Under the pieces are notes generated by a model. That model worked only from the letters and a program-made list of their open reading frames with translations. It was not told where the DNA came from and made no database searches. From assembly GCF_001507435.1 (NCBI RefSeq), contig NZ_LMWH01000306.1, positions 1 to 17,539 on the forward strand: a stretch of DNA of 17,539 nt, read 5' to 3'. The stretch is from Streptomyces sp. NRRL F-5122 (lineage in GTDB: Bacteria; Actinomycetota; Actinomycetes; Streptomycetales; Streptomycetaceae). The stretch's first letter is position 1. Every line of letters starts with the position of its first letter. This document shows positions 1 through 6,388 of the stretch, piece by piece. The position numbers and the translations under genes are program-made.

Positions 1-103
1 AGAACCGCACACTGCCTCGGCTGCCCCGCCACCTCCTCCACCCCCTGCCTCAGCAGTCGAACCGGGCCGAGGACCGAGAACTGGATGCCTGCGCGCATGA
101 CTT

Positions 104-517
104 CTACCGCCCTGAGCGCTCTTCGAGGAAACGGTCGAGGTCCAGTAGGGCAGTCTCGCTGCCGGTAGGGACGGCCTCGTGGGTCTTGGCGATCCACGCT
201 CGGATCGGAGCGACGGGGCCTTCGAGGCGGGCGAAGCCGTCAGGAGATTTTAGTTCGATGCTGAAGTGTCGGCCCAGTGACGGCTGAATGGGAGCGATCC
301 TCACGTCGCCGATTCCGGTCGCGGCCGTCATGCCCTGGTCGAGTAGTTCTCGAGCAAACGTCCACTGGACCACCCGGTCGGATGTGATGTGAAAGGAGAC
401 CTGGACGGCGTACGGGTCGGCACACACATAGGAGAATCTCGCGGGTACGCGAACCTGTAGGTCGGAGGTGACTGCGAGCGTCAAGCAAACGTTTAGTTCC
501 AGGTCGGGATAGCCCAT
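104..517 (-). CDS. SsgA family sporulation/cell division regulator (SALP)
   Basis: Predicted 137-residue SsgA-like protein, the usual length for this actinomycete-only family, whose members help place division septa and remodel peptidoglycan during sporulation. Seen: the family pattern of an N-terminal beta segment, then CADPYAVQVSFHI (about 32-44), W-x-FARELL (52-59), GIGDVRIAP (68-76) and the closing LDLDRFLEE. The reading frame is open much further upstream, to 844, but the start at 517 is preferred because AGGAGAGG lies 6-7 bases before this ATG and because known family members begin just before this beta segment. Which SALP subtype it is cannot be told. The extended frame would add an unrelated 109-residue N-terminus containing half a zinc finger. 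The family call is firm; the exact role is inferred. Confidence 0.88.
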   Translation of the reverse strand: MGYPDLELNVCLTLAVTSDLQVRVPARFSYVCADPYAVQVSFHITSDRVVQWTFARELLDQGMTAATGIGDVRIAPIQPSLGRHFSIELKSPDGFARLEGPVAPIRAWIAKTHEAVPTGSETALLDLDRFLEERSGR

Positions 518-696
518 GATGATTCCTCTCCTGTGGTCGACATGCAGGTGGGAGCTGGTCGGTGGCCGACGGCACGCAACAGTGTTGATCTTGGACGCGT
601 ATACCTGGGTGACCGCACGCGCGTTCTGGCGGACTGCGGTCAGGGACGCCAGGCAGTCCCCCACGCTTAGATCTGGGCTGATCTCCTTTGACATCG

Positions 697-1104
697 TGTG
701 GCACTCCGTCCACCGCGGTGTGGATGCCGTGTCGGCCTTCCCCGAGGGCACGACGGTCACAGCCTCAGTCGCGTGTCGCCCGTACTGACACGTCGGGCAC
801 AGCTCGGCCCGGCCGTCCTCGACCAGCGAGCCCATCCGTTGCACTCACGGCACTCTCGGGCCTTGGACACATCCACCCGCATCCGGCGCGCGGTCCCAGC
901 CTCAACCGAGGTGACGCGTTGCTTCGCCGGCGTTCCGGCAGCCGGTCGCGTCACTGTGCCGTCCCACCGGACGTGACGGCCGGCCGATTCACCAGAGGCG
1001 GGCACGGCGGCCGGCCGCCAACGTTGCGCCGACCTGCGGCGCGACGGCTCTTCGTCCCGCAGGTGCTCGGTTCGGCCCGGCAAAAAGCCGTGGTCCAGCA
1101 CCAC
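697..1104 (-). pseudogene. Probable frameshifted small CxxC zinc-finger protein
   Basis: On the minus strand a GTG start near 1104 has AGGAGG close in front of it and opens a frame that reaches ARECRECNG (near 848-870). The frame then runs on into low-quality sequence. The next frame, opening at 844, reads MGSLVEDGRAELCPTCQYG. Adding one base at about 845-848 would join them into CRECNG-M-GSLVEDGRAELCPTCQ. That is a pair of CxxC knuckles 14-15 residues apart, in the style of DnaJ-like CxxCxGxG zinc ribbons. The lesion could be a true mutation or a sequencing error. The downstream frame has no stop before the SsgA-like gene, so its 3' limit is set only approximately. Function is not recognised; zinc binding is an inference from the cysteines. 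Confidence 0.35.
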
Positions 1105-1537
1105 AGCCTCCTCTCATGTCTCTGCCCAGTGCTCGATCGCAACTTCGGCATCCAACAAAGAGACTGCAGGCCCTGCCGGTTCTCCGGCATCGGCAACCTG
1201 CCGGAACTTCATCTGCCCCAGGCCCTTAGGACCCGGGGCAGACAGCCTTAGTAGTTGCCTTGTCACCGAACTCGATCGCTGCGTCCTTGCTGGTCAGACA
1301 TGGTGTGGGCGTGCCTGGTCAATGGATCTGGCTCATTTTCACTGGAATCTGGTGAGGTCTTCTCGGTAACTCGACGGTTGCGGTGCGTAACGCCGGCTCC
1401 GAAGACGTCGTGGTGCCCTGGCCTCAGGCACGGGGTGAAGTCCCTGGTCGGAAGGGGTCTGCGCAGATCAGGTTTCGGCCGAGAGGCTTCACGTGCCGTC
1501 CAGAATCGTGGCGTCGAGCCTATGCAGCCAGCGGTCC
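1105..1537. other. Unassigned stretch upstream of the MocR gene
   Basis: No ORF here has a convincing ribosome site, codon bias or recognisable family. It separates the leftward SsgA-like/zinc-finger unit from the rightward MocR gene, so it should hold two divergent promoters, but I cannot place them with confidence. Confidence 0.4.
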
Positions 1538-1553
1538 GGACATATGGTCCACT
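1538..1553 (-). promoter_or_regulatory. Candidate MocR autoregulatory operator
   Basis: Read on the minus strand this is AGTGGACCATATGTCC, ending only six bases before the MocR start codon. The same AGTGGACCAT...TGTCC pattern occurs at 6213-6229 in front of the transketolase gene. On the plus strand GGTCC also recurs as a direct repeat at 1533-1537 and 1546-1550, 13 bases apart. Actinobacterial PdxR/MocR regulators are known to bind GTGG-containing elements in their own promoters. Binding here is inferred from position and recurrence. Confidence 0.5.
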
Positions 1554-1559
1554 TGAAGA

Positions 1560-3017
1560 GTGACTGGCTGGGCCAATCCTGGGATAGATCTGCACCTGGA
1601 CCTTGGGGCGGGTCGGGGTGTACGGGCCCGTCTTGAACAAGCGCTGCGACAGGCCGTACGGGACGGTCGGCTGGCACCGGGCACCCAGTTGCCGTCGTCA
1701 CGAGTACTCGCGCAGGATCTAGGGGTCGCGCGGAACACGGTCAAGGATGTATACGATCAGCTGGTCGCCGAAGGATGGTTGACAGCTCGTCAGGGTTCGG
1801 GGACCCGGGTGGCGCGGGAGACATTCGCCGAGCCTTCGCACAGCAAGACCGCTCCCATGGTCAGCACGCCAGAGGAGCTCGCAGAGTCATGCCACGGCCA
1901 GGACTACCCCTACGACCTGCGGTCCGGCTCACCAGATCTCTCGTCATTCCCGCGTGAGGTCTGGCTTGCTGCGAGCCGTCGGGCGCTGGCAGCCGCCCCC
2001 TATGAGGCTTTTGGCTACACCGATCCTCGCGGGCGACTGGAGCTGCGTGAGTCGCTGGCCGAGTACCTGGCGAGGGTACGCGGAGTACGCACCACACCAG
2101 AACTCATCGTGGTGTGCTCCGGGTTCGTCCAAGCTATCGGGCTGCTGGGGCGAGCGCTGTACAAAGTCGGCGGGCGGCAGATCGCGGTGGAAGCTCTCGG
2201 GTTGCCCGATCCGCCGACAATCCTGCGCGACGCCGGGCTGGAAACCGTGCAATTGTCACTCGACGCGGACGGCGCTCGCGTCGACCAGCTGACCGGCGAG
2301 GATGCGGCGTTGCTCACGCCGTCGCATCAATTCCCGACGGGCGCGGCAATGCCACCGGCGCGACGGACAGCCGCCGTGGCCTGGGCCTGCGAGCATGGCG
2401 CGTTGATCGTGGAGGACGACTACGACGGTGAGTTCCGCTACGACAGACAACCAGTGGGCGCGATACAAGGCCTCGCCCCGCATCACGTCGCCTACGCGGG
2501 CACGACAAGCAAAAGCCTGGCACCAGGGCTGCGACTAGGCTGGCTCGTGCTCCCGCCCCATCTGCTAGAGCAGATTATACGCGAGAAGCACCTCGCTGAT
2601 CGCCACTCTTCTGTCTTCGACCAGTTGACCCTCGCCGAGCTGATCGCCTCGGGCGGGTACGACCGACATGTGCGGCACATGCGCGCACGTTACCGGCGAC
2701 GTCGGGACCAACTCGTCACAGCGCTAGGTCAGCATGCCCCACACGTGCGCGTGTCCGGAATAGCCGCCGGACTGCATGCCGTGCTCAAACTCCCTGCAGA
2801 CGGTCCGACCGAGGCCGAGCTGGTCGCCTGCGCGCAACAGCAGGGGCTTGCGTTGGAAGGGATGGCGTCGTTCGGCAATGACACCGGTCCAGCACTGGTC
2901 GTCGGCTACGGCACACCACCGGAGCACGCCTTCGCCGGCGCGCTCGAGCGGTTGTGCGCTGTGCTCGAAACTACAGGGGCTCGCAGTCACCGAGGATGGT
3001 CACCTCAACGGCCTTGA
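1560..3017 (+). CDS. MocR family GntR-type regulator with aminotransferase domain
   Basis: 485 residues, the usual length for the MocR/PdxR branch of GntR regulators. Residues about 15-80 form the winged helix-turn-helix (LPSSRVLAQDLGVARNTVKD, then the wing LTARQGSGTRV). A linker leads to a fold-type I aminotransferase domain from about 120. It contains GYTDPRGRLELRESLAEYL, HQFPTGAAMP, the VEDDYDGEFRY strand and AGTTSKSLAPGLRLGW, in which K318 should form the Schiff base with pyridoxal phosphate. Such proteins usually sense PLP or an amine and act as activators or repressors. The GTG at 1560 is chosen because the protein then begins MTGWANPGIDLHLDL, the usual start of the family; the ribosome site is weak. 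An operator-like element sits directly in front. No vitamin B6 gene is adjacent; the nearest intact plus-strand enzyme gene is the transketolase at 6389. Confidence 0.93.
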   Translation: MTGWANPGIDLHLDLGAGRGVRARLEQALRQAVRDGRLAPGTQLPSSRVLAQDLGVARNTVKDVYDQLVAEGWLTARQGSGTRVARETFAEPSHSKTAPMVSTPEELAESCHGQDYPYDLRSGSPDLSSFPREVWLAASRRALAAAPYEAFGYTDPRGRLELRESLAEYLARVRGVRTTPELIVVCSGFVQAIGLLGRALYKVGGRQIAVEALGLPDPPTILRDAGLETVQLSLDADGARVDQLTGEDAALLTPSHQFPTGAAMPPARRTAAVAWACEHGALIVEDDYDGEFRYDRQPVGAIQGLAPHHVAYAGTTSKSLAPGLRLGWLVLPPHLLEQIIREKHLADRHSSVFDQLTLAELIASGGYDRHVRHMRARYRRRRDQLVTALGQHAPHVRVSGIAAGLHAVLKLPADGPTEAELVACAQQQGLALEGMASFGNDTGPALVVGYGTPPEHAFAGALERLCAVLETTGARSHRGWSPQRP

Positions 3018-3217
3018 CCACGACCACGAAGCGGTGCGTGGCTGGACTTGCCCTTCCGTGCGGCAACCGCCCAACGAAAGACCTGAATGCCAAAGGAAGC
3101 TGATCGCAAGGCGGATGTATCTCAGCGGGCGCGGCGGAGAGCAGGCAAGCAAACTGAGTCCGGGTCATACATAGGTGCAGGGCGGTGCCTGTGGCACCGA
3201 CCGAGTGGAGCTGAGGA

Positions 3218-3589
3218 TCAGGGTTTCCAGGTCCGCAGCATGGAAGCGATGCCGGCAGCCGTGCAGCGCGGGCTGTACAGCTCCTGGGCGAGCGCAGTGA
3301 GTTGCTCTCGGGTAGGGCTGACGGGAATATTGCTGGCCTCGAGATACATGACGGCGACCGCGCAGGCCACCGTCAGGTTGGAGCGCTCCAGCCAGCGGCA
3401 CCGGCCCAGGGTGTGCACGAGGGCAGCGGCCCGCGCGTAGGGGCCGTCGTAGATAGAGCGGTCAAGGAGCTCGCCGCGATGACGGGCCACTGCGGAGACG
3501 GGTACTCCGTAATCGTCGACAGCGGGGTCACGCTGGCCGGCACGCTCAGCAACTTCGAAGATCCAGGACTCGTCGACGTAAAGGATCAC
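3218..3589 (-). CDS. Doc/Fic-like toxin of a toxin-antitoxin pair, degenerate active site
   Basis: 123 residues, a size typical of Doc-type toxins. The start MILYVDESWIFEVAERAG and the helix ARAAALVHTLGRCRWLERSNLTVACAVAVMYL align with the core Fic helices. The catalytic HxFxDGNKRT loop is replaced by CRWLERSNLT (64-73), so the histidine and the nucleotide-binding Asn-Lys-Arg are missing. Streptomycetes carry many copies of this variant next to a small antitoxin. Classical AMPylation or phosphorylation is therefore doubtful, and the protein may act differently or be inactive. The GTG start overlaps the antitoxin stop by four bases (GTGA), indicating translational coupling. The pair converges on the MocR gene across a 200-base gap. 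Confidence 0.75.
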   Translation of the reverse strand: MILYVDESWIFEVAERAGQRDPAVDDYGVPVSAVARHRGELLDRSIYDGPYARAAALVHTLGRCRWLERSNLTVACAVAVMYLEASNIPVSPTREQLTALAQELYSPRCTAAGIASMLRTWKP

Positions 3590-3840
3590 GCGGCCGCGCC
3601 CGGCTGCCGAGTGTAGGGGGCGTCGAGCTGCTGCTCCAGGTCGTCAAGGAAGGATCCGTGCTCGTCGATGAGTCGCTGCGCTGCTGACATGCCAGCGGCC
3701 CTGGCCCCGGTCGTGTCCTCGACGATGAGGCGTTCGACATAGCGATTGAAGTCCAACCCGCGGGCTGCCGCAGCGTCCTTTCCAGCAGCGAGCACAGCGG
3801 GTTCCAGCCGGAGCTGAGTCTGCTTCTTCGTGGAAGACAT
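3586..3840 (-). CDS. Antitoxin of the Doc/Fic-like module (ribbon-helix-helix type)
   Basis: 84 residues. The N-terminus KKQTQLRLEPAVLAAGKDAAAARGLDFNRYVERLIVED fits a ribbon-helix-helix DNA-binding domain: one beta strand (TQLRLEP), a first helix, then a second helix opened by DFNRYV. The remaining 40 residues, ending LIDEHGSFLDDLEQQLD, are charged and would be the toxin-binding tail. As in most TA operons the antitoxin comes first and overlaps the toxin. ATG at 3840 is the only sensible start; the leader is short and a strong ribosome site is not seen. It probably represses its own promoter through the repeats at 3848-3875. Confidence 0.75.
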   Translation of the reverse strand: MSSTKKQTQLRLEPAVLAAGKDAAAARGLDFNRYVERLIVEDTTGARAAGMSAAQRLIDEHGSFLDDLEQQLDAPYTRQPGAAA

Positions 3841-3847
3841 ACTTCAG

Positions 3848-3875
3848 GGTAGCACGGTGGTAGCAGGCGTTACCA
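3848..3875. promoter_or_regulatory. Candidate TA operator: GGTAGCA repeats 11 bp apart
   Basis: GGTAGCA occurs at 3848-3854 and 3859-3865, exactly one helical turn apart, followed by GTTACC at about 3869-3874, a near-inverse of GGTAGC. They lie 8-35 bases before the antitoxin start, where a ribbon-helix-helix antitoxin would bind to repress its operon. Binding is inferred. Confidence 0.4.
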
Positions 3876-4264
3876 CTCGCCCGTCGGCGCATCTTCGGCC
3901 CATGCGGTTGCGAATAGGGGCGGTGAGGCGGGCCGGCTGCGAGCGAGGGCCCAAGCCGGTTCTCGTATGCAGCGGGGCGATCAAAGCGGTGGCGGCTGCC
4001 GCGACCCTGTCGCACAAGCTCAACAACAGCAAGGCCACTCTCGACACCATGCTGGCGAGCTCCGAGGTGCTCGGCATAAATCCGACACCGATCTTCACTC
4101 GAAGCAGCTCACAATCTTGACATCACGCGCCGAGCAGTCGCGGGTTCGAAGATTCCTTGGCTGGCTCGATTCCGAGTGGGTCGGCCTTAGCGGGAAAGCA
4201 GGCGACAAGAGCACGGTACCGACATCATGGTGAAAGGCTCCCCTGCATTACTGAAAGGCCGCTC
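3876..4264. other. Intergenic stretch between TA module and GH65 pseudogene
   Basis: Open frames exist on both strands (for example 3844-4098 minus and 3830-4120 plus) but none has a ribosome site or family resemblance. GAAAGG at about 4253-4258 is a fair ribosome site for the GH65 ATG at 4265. The GGTTCGAA near 4142-4149 is not part of a tRNA. Confidence 0.35.
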
Positions 4265-5588
4265 ATGATCAGCCGTCCCGTCTACGCCATCGAGCCATGG
4301 TGTCTGCGTGACCGCGCGCTCGACCCGGATGTCGTGGTGCAGAGCGAATGAGTCTTCACGTTGTCCAACGGCCGCATTTGTTGGCACGGCAATCTCGACG
4401 AGGGCCAGCCGCAAGCCCTGCCAGGCACCCACCTCGACGGTGTACACGAACTCCATTCGCTCCCCTACGCGGAAGCGGGTTACGGATACCTCGACTCCGG
4501 GCAGACGGCCATCAACGTTACCGACGGTAAGATTATTCGCCTGCTCGTGGACGACGAACCATTCGATCTACGCTACGGACAGTTGCGTTCACATGAGCGT
4601 ATGCTCGATCAGCGCAGCGGAATGCTCCACCGTGTCTGCGAGTGGATCTCGCCAGTCGGCAAGACCATTCGCGTGCGTTCCACTCGCCTGGTCTCCTTCA
4701 CCCAGCGAGCCATCGCTGCGATCACCTACGAAGTAGAGGCGCTGGATGCGGAGACCACCTTCGTTGTCCAGTCGGACCTCGTCACGAATGAGCCACTGCC
4801 TGCGCGTACCCGTGATCCGCGTGTAGCGGCCGCCATCGAGTCTCGCCTTCAACCTGAGGAACACATGGCCATCGGCACGCACATACGCTTGGTGCACCGA
4901 ACAGCCCGCACCAACCTGCGTGTCGCAGCTGCAGCCGATCATGTAGTGCGTGGCCCCAGCTCGATCTCGAGCGAAAGCAGCGACGGCGTGGGACGCCTCA
5001 CCATCACCACACTCCTCAAACCAGGACAGAACTTTCACCTCGAGAAGTACGTCGCCTATGGATGGTCTGGATCCCGCTCATTGCCAGCCGTCCGAGATCA
5101 GGTAGAGGCCGCGCTTGCCTACGCTCGCAGTATCGGTTGGCAGGGACTGGCCGACCAGCAGCGAGACTTCCTCGAAGACTTCTGGAGGCATACTGACATC
5201 GAGGTCGAGAGTGACGCCGAAATGCAGCAGGCGGTACGTTTTATGCTCTTCCGCGTACTACAGTCCGCCTGCCGGACCGAGTAATGGGGCGATCCCCGGC
5301 TAAAGGCTTCACCGCCCCAGGATATGAAGGGCGGCCCTTCCGGGGCACGGCGACCTTCGTCCTCTGAGTGCTGACCTCTACCTCGCCAAATTGCGTCGAC
5401 GAGGCCCTGAATTGGTCACAACACACTCCGCCCACAGGGCGCGCCCACGCTCGCCGGTTCGGGCTGCGTGGGGCAGCCGTCCGCTGGCGGACGATCGACG
5501 GTACAGGATTTCCCGATACTGGCCGGCCGGCACCGCCGCTTTCCATATCAATGCCGATATCGCCGCTGCCGTCGTGCGGTACGTCTAG
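4265..5588 (+). pseudogene. Glycoside hydrolase family 65 (trehalose/kojibiose/maltose phosphorylase-type) pseudogene, truncated
   Basis: The translation begins MISRPVYAIEPWCLRDRALD and continues through the beta-sandwich N-terminal domain typical of GH65: GNLDEGQPQALPGTHLDGVHE, LPYAEAGYGY, INVTDGKIIRLLVDDEPFDLRYG, STRLVSFTQRAIAAI, YGWSGSRSLPAVRDQVEAAL. Lesions: an in-frame TGA at 4349-4351 where the family has serine (QSE-stop-VFTLSNG); a frame change near 5275-5295, after which PAKGFTAPGYEGRPFRGTATFVL resumes the homology; TGA at 5365-5367; a second frame change near 5510-5520, after which YWPAGTAAFHINADIAAAV is recognisable; and TAG at 5586-5588. About 440 of the usual 780-800 codons remain. 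The catalytic glutamate region (GPDEY) is not found. Independent lesions argue for genuine decay, not a sequencing error. The 307-codon open stretch from 4361 to 5284 would be only an inert sugar-binding sandwich. Confidence 0.88.
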
Positions 5589-5833
5589 GCCACAGGCGAT
5601 GCGAACGATCTCCCTTGGACTGTCCGTGCCGGATGGGGTGTTGCTCCGCGATGGTCGGCATCGTGGTTCGTTCCCGATGACCTGTAGACGCGGATCGGCC
5701 CCTCGCTGCGATGACCCCTTTGCAGGCATTGGTGCCGCACGCCATCCACGACGAAGTGGTCGGATCGATTAGGACCTTGATCCCGATGAAGCAAGGTTAG
5801 CGGCAGGGGCCGTTGGAAAATGGCGGAGCCGAA

Positions 5834-5977
5834 GTGAGAGGCGGAGTGCGGCTCTCCAACACGAGGAGCCGGCGCACGAAGCTCACGAAGGACGAACGAC
5901 AGCACCTTGCCGACGTCGCAGTGCAGTCGGCTGCTGAACCAGCCCGACCGCCCGGCCGGTCATGCAGCCCGGCCTGA
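5834..5977 (+). pseudogene. Remnant of a helicase-associated (HA) domain
   Basis: A 47-codon frame contains LSNTRSRRTKLTKDERQHL (about 5852-5908), which closely resembles the repeated helicase-associated domain (SNTRSRRxKLTxxQxxxLAxLGxxW) at the C-terminus of many Streptomyces DEAD/DEAH helicases. No helicase motor lies upstream, and the segment drifts into unrelated sequence after about 5930. It is probably a fragment left by a rearrangement. Confidence 0.45.
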
Positions 5978-6212
5978 TGTGCACGCTCTATGCGGCCGAG
6001 TTCGTCGGTGCAGAGGAGGTCGACGCGGTCCTAGCGGGCCATCGTCTTGATCGGTTGCTTCTCGTCTGCAGCTTCGATCAGCTGACCAACTTCACTGCCA
6101 GGGCGTACACGACCACAGGCTGCCCGGTCCTGATTGCCCGGCAAGCCGGTCTCCGCGTGTCCGGAAGTCGACCGCGCTGATCTGCCGCATCACGTGACGC
6201 AAAGAAGCCATC
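5978..6212 (+). other. Unassigned stretch with a weak ORF
   Basis: An ATG at 5962 opens a 72-codon frame to 6180. Its middle (VGAEEVDAVLAGHRLDRLLLVCSFDQLTNF) has coding-like composition, but there is no family resemblance and no ribosome site. It may be a piece of a lost gene upstream of the transketolase promoter. Confidence 0.25.
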
Positions 6213-6229
6213 AGTGGACCATCTTGTCC
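6213..6229 (+). promoter_or_regulatory. Candidate MocR box 1 of the transketolase promoter
   Basis: AGTGGACCATCTTGTCC matches the element before the MocR gene (AGTGGACCATATGTCC) in the first ten bases and in the closing TGTCC, differing by one extra central base. It lies 160-176 bases before the transketolase start. Confidence 0.5.
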
Positions 6230-6280
6230 TTTCAGTTATCACTATGTCTGGCCCTCTCAGGTTAGATGAAAGTAACCATC

Positions 6281-6294
6281 GGACCATTTAGTCC
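6281..6294 (+). promoter_or_regulatory. Candidate MocR box 2 of the transketolase promoter
   Basis: GGACCATTTAGTCC is a second, weaker copy, shifted 65 bases (about six helical turns) from box 1. Paired sites on one face of the helix fit a dimeric MocR regulator that loops or bends its promoter. I could not place the -10 and -35 elements securely. Confidence 0.4.
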
Positions 6295-6376
6295 ATCATG
6301 TATGCAGCGATGCTGCGCCGACCGTCCACAGGGAAGCCTGCACGCCAGGTAAGACGGCCGCGCACCGGACACAGAC

Positions 6377-6388
6377 AGGGAGCTCCCT
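6377..6388 (+). promoter_or_regulatory. Ribosome site inside a perfect palindrome
   Basis: AGGGAGCTCCCT is a perfect 12-base palindrome directly before the transketolase ATG (6389). Its GGGAG half (6378-6382) is the ribosome site, six bases from the start. It could mask itself by dimerising or pairing, or be coincidental. Confidence 0.4.

Noticed and set aside
2..22. AACCGCACxCTGCCTC resembles 10522-10543
   Set aside because: About 20 of 22 bases match, but one such pair is expected by chance in a GC-rich window this long, and the contexts differ.
1..103. Possible 3' end of a plus-strand gene at the left edge
   Set aside because: Frames are open, but the text is not recognisable and the stretch is too short to judge.
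688..1251. 187-codon plus-strand ORF
   Set aside because: Arginine/proline-rich, opposite the zinc-finger frames, no ribosome site; a GC shadow.
3844..4098. 84-codon minus-strand ORF with a hydrophobic stretch
   Set aside because: No ribosome site or family; overlaps the TA operator region and has no partner.
4142..4149. GGTTCGAA, like a tRNA T loop
   Set aside because: The flanking bases cannot form a T stem and no other tRNA arms are present.
4361..5284. Intact 307-residue protein
   Set aside because: It is the longest surviving frame of the GH65 pseudogene; homology continues on both sides past stops and frame changes.
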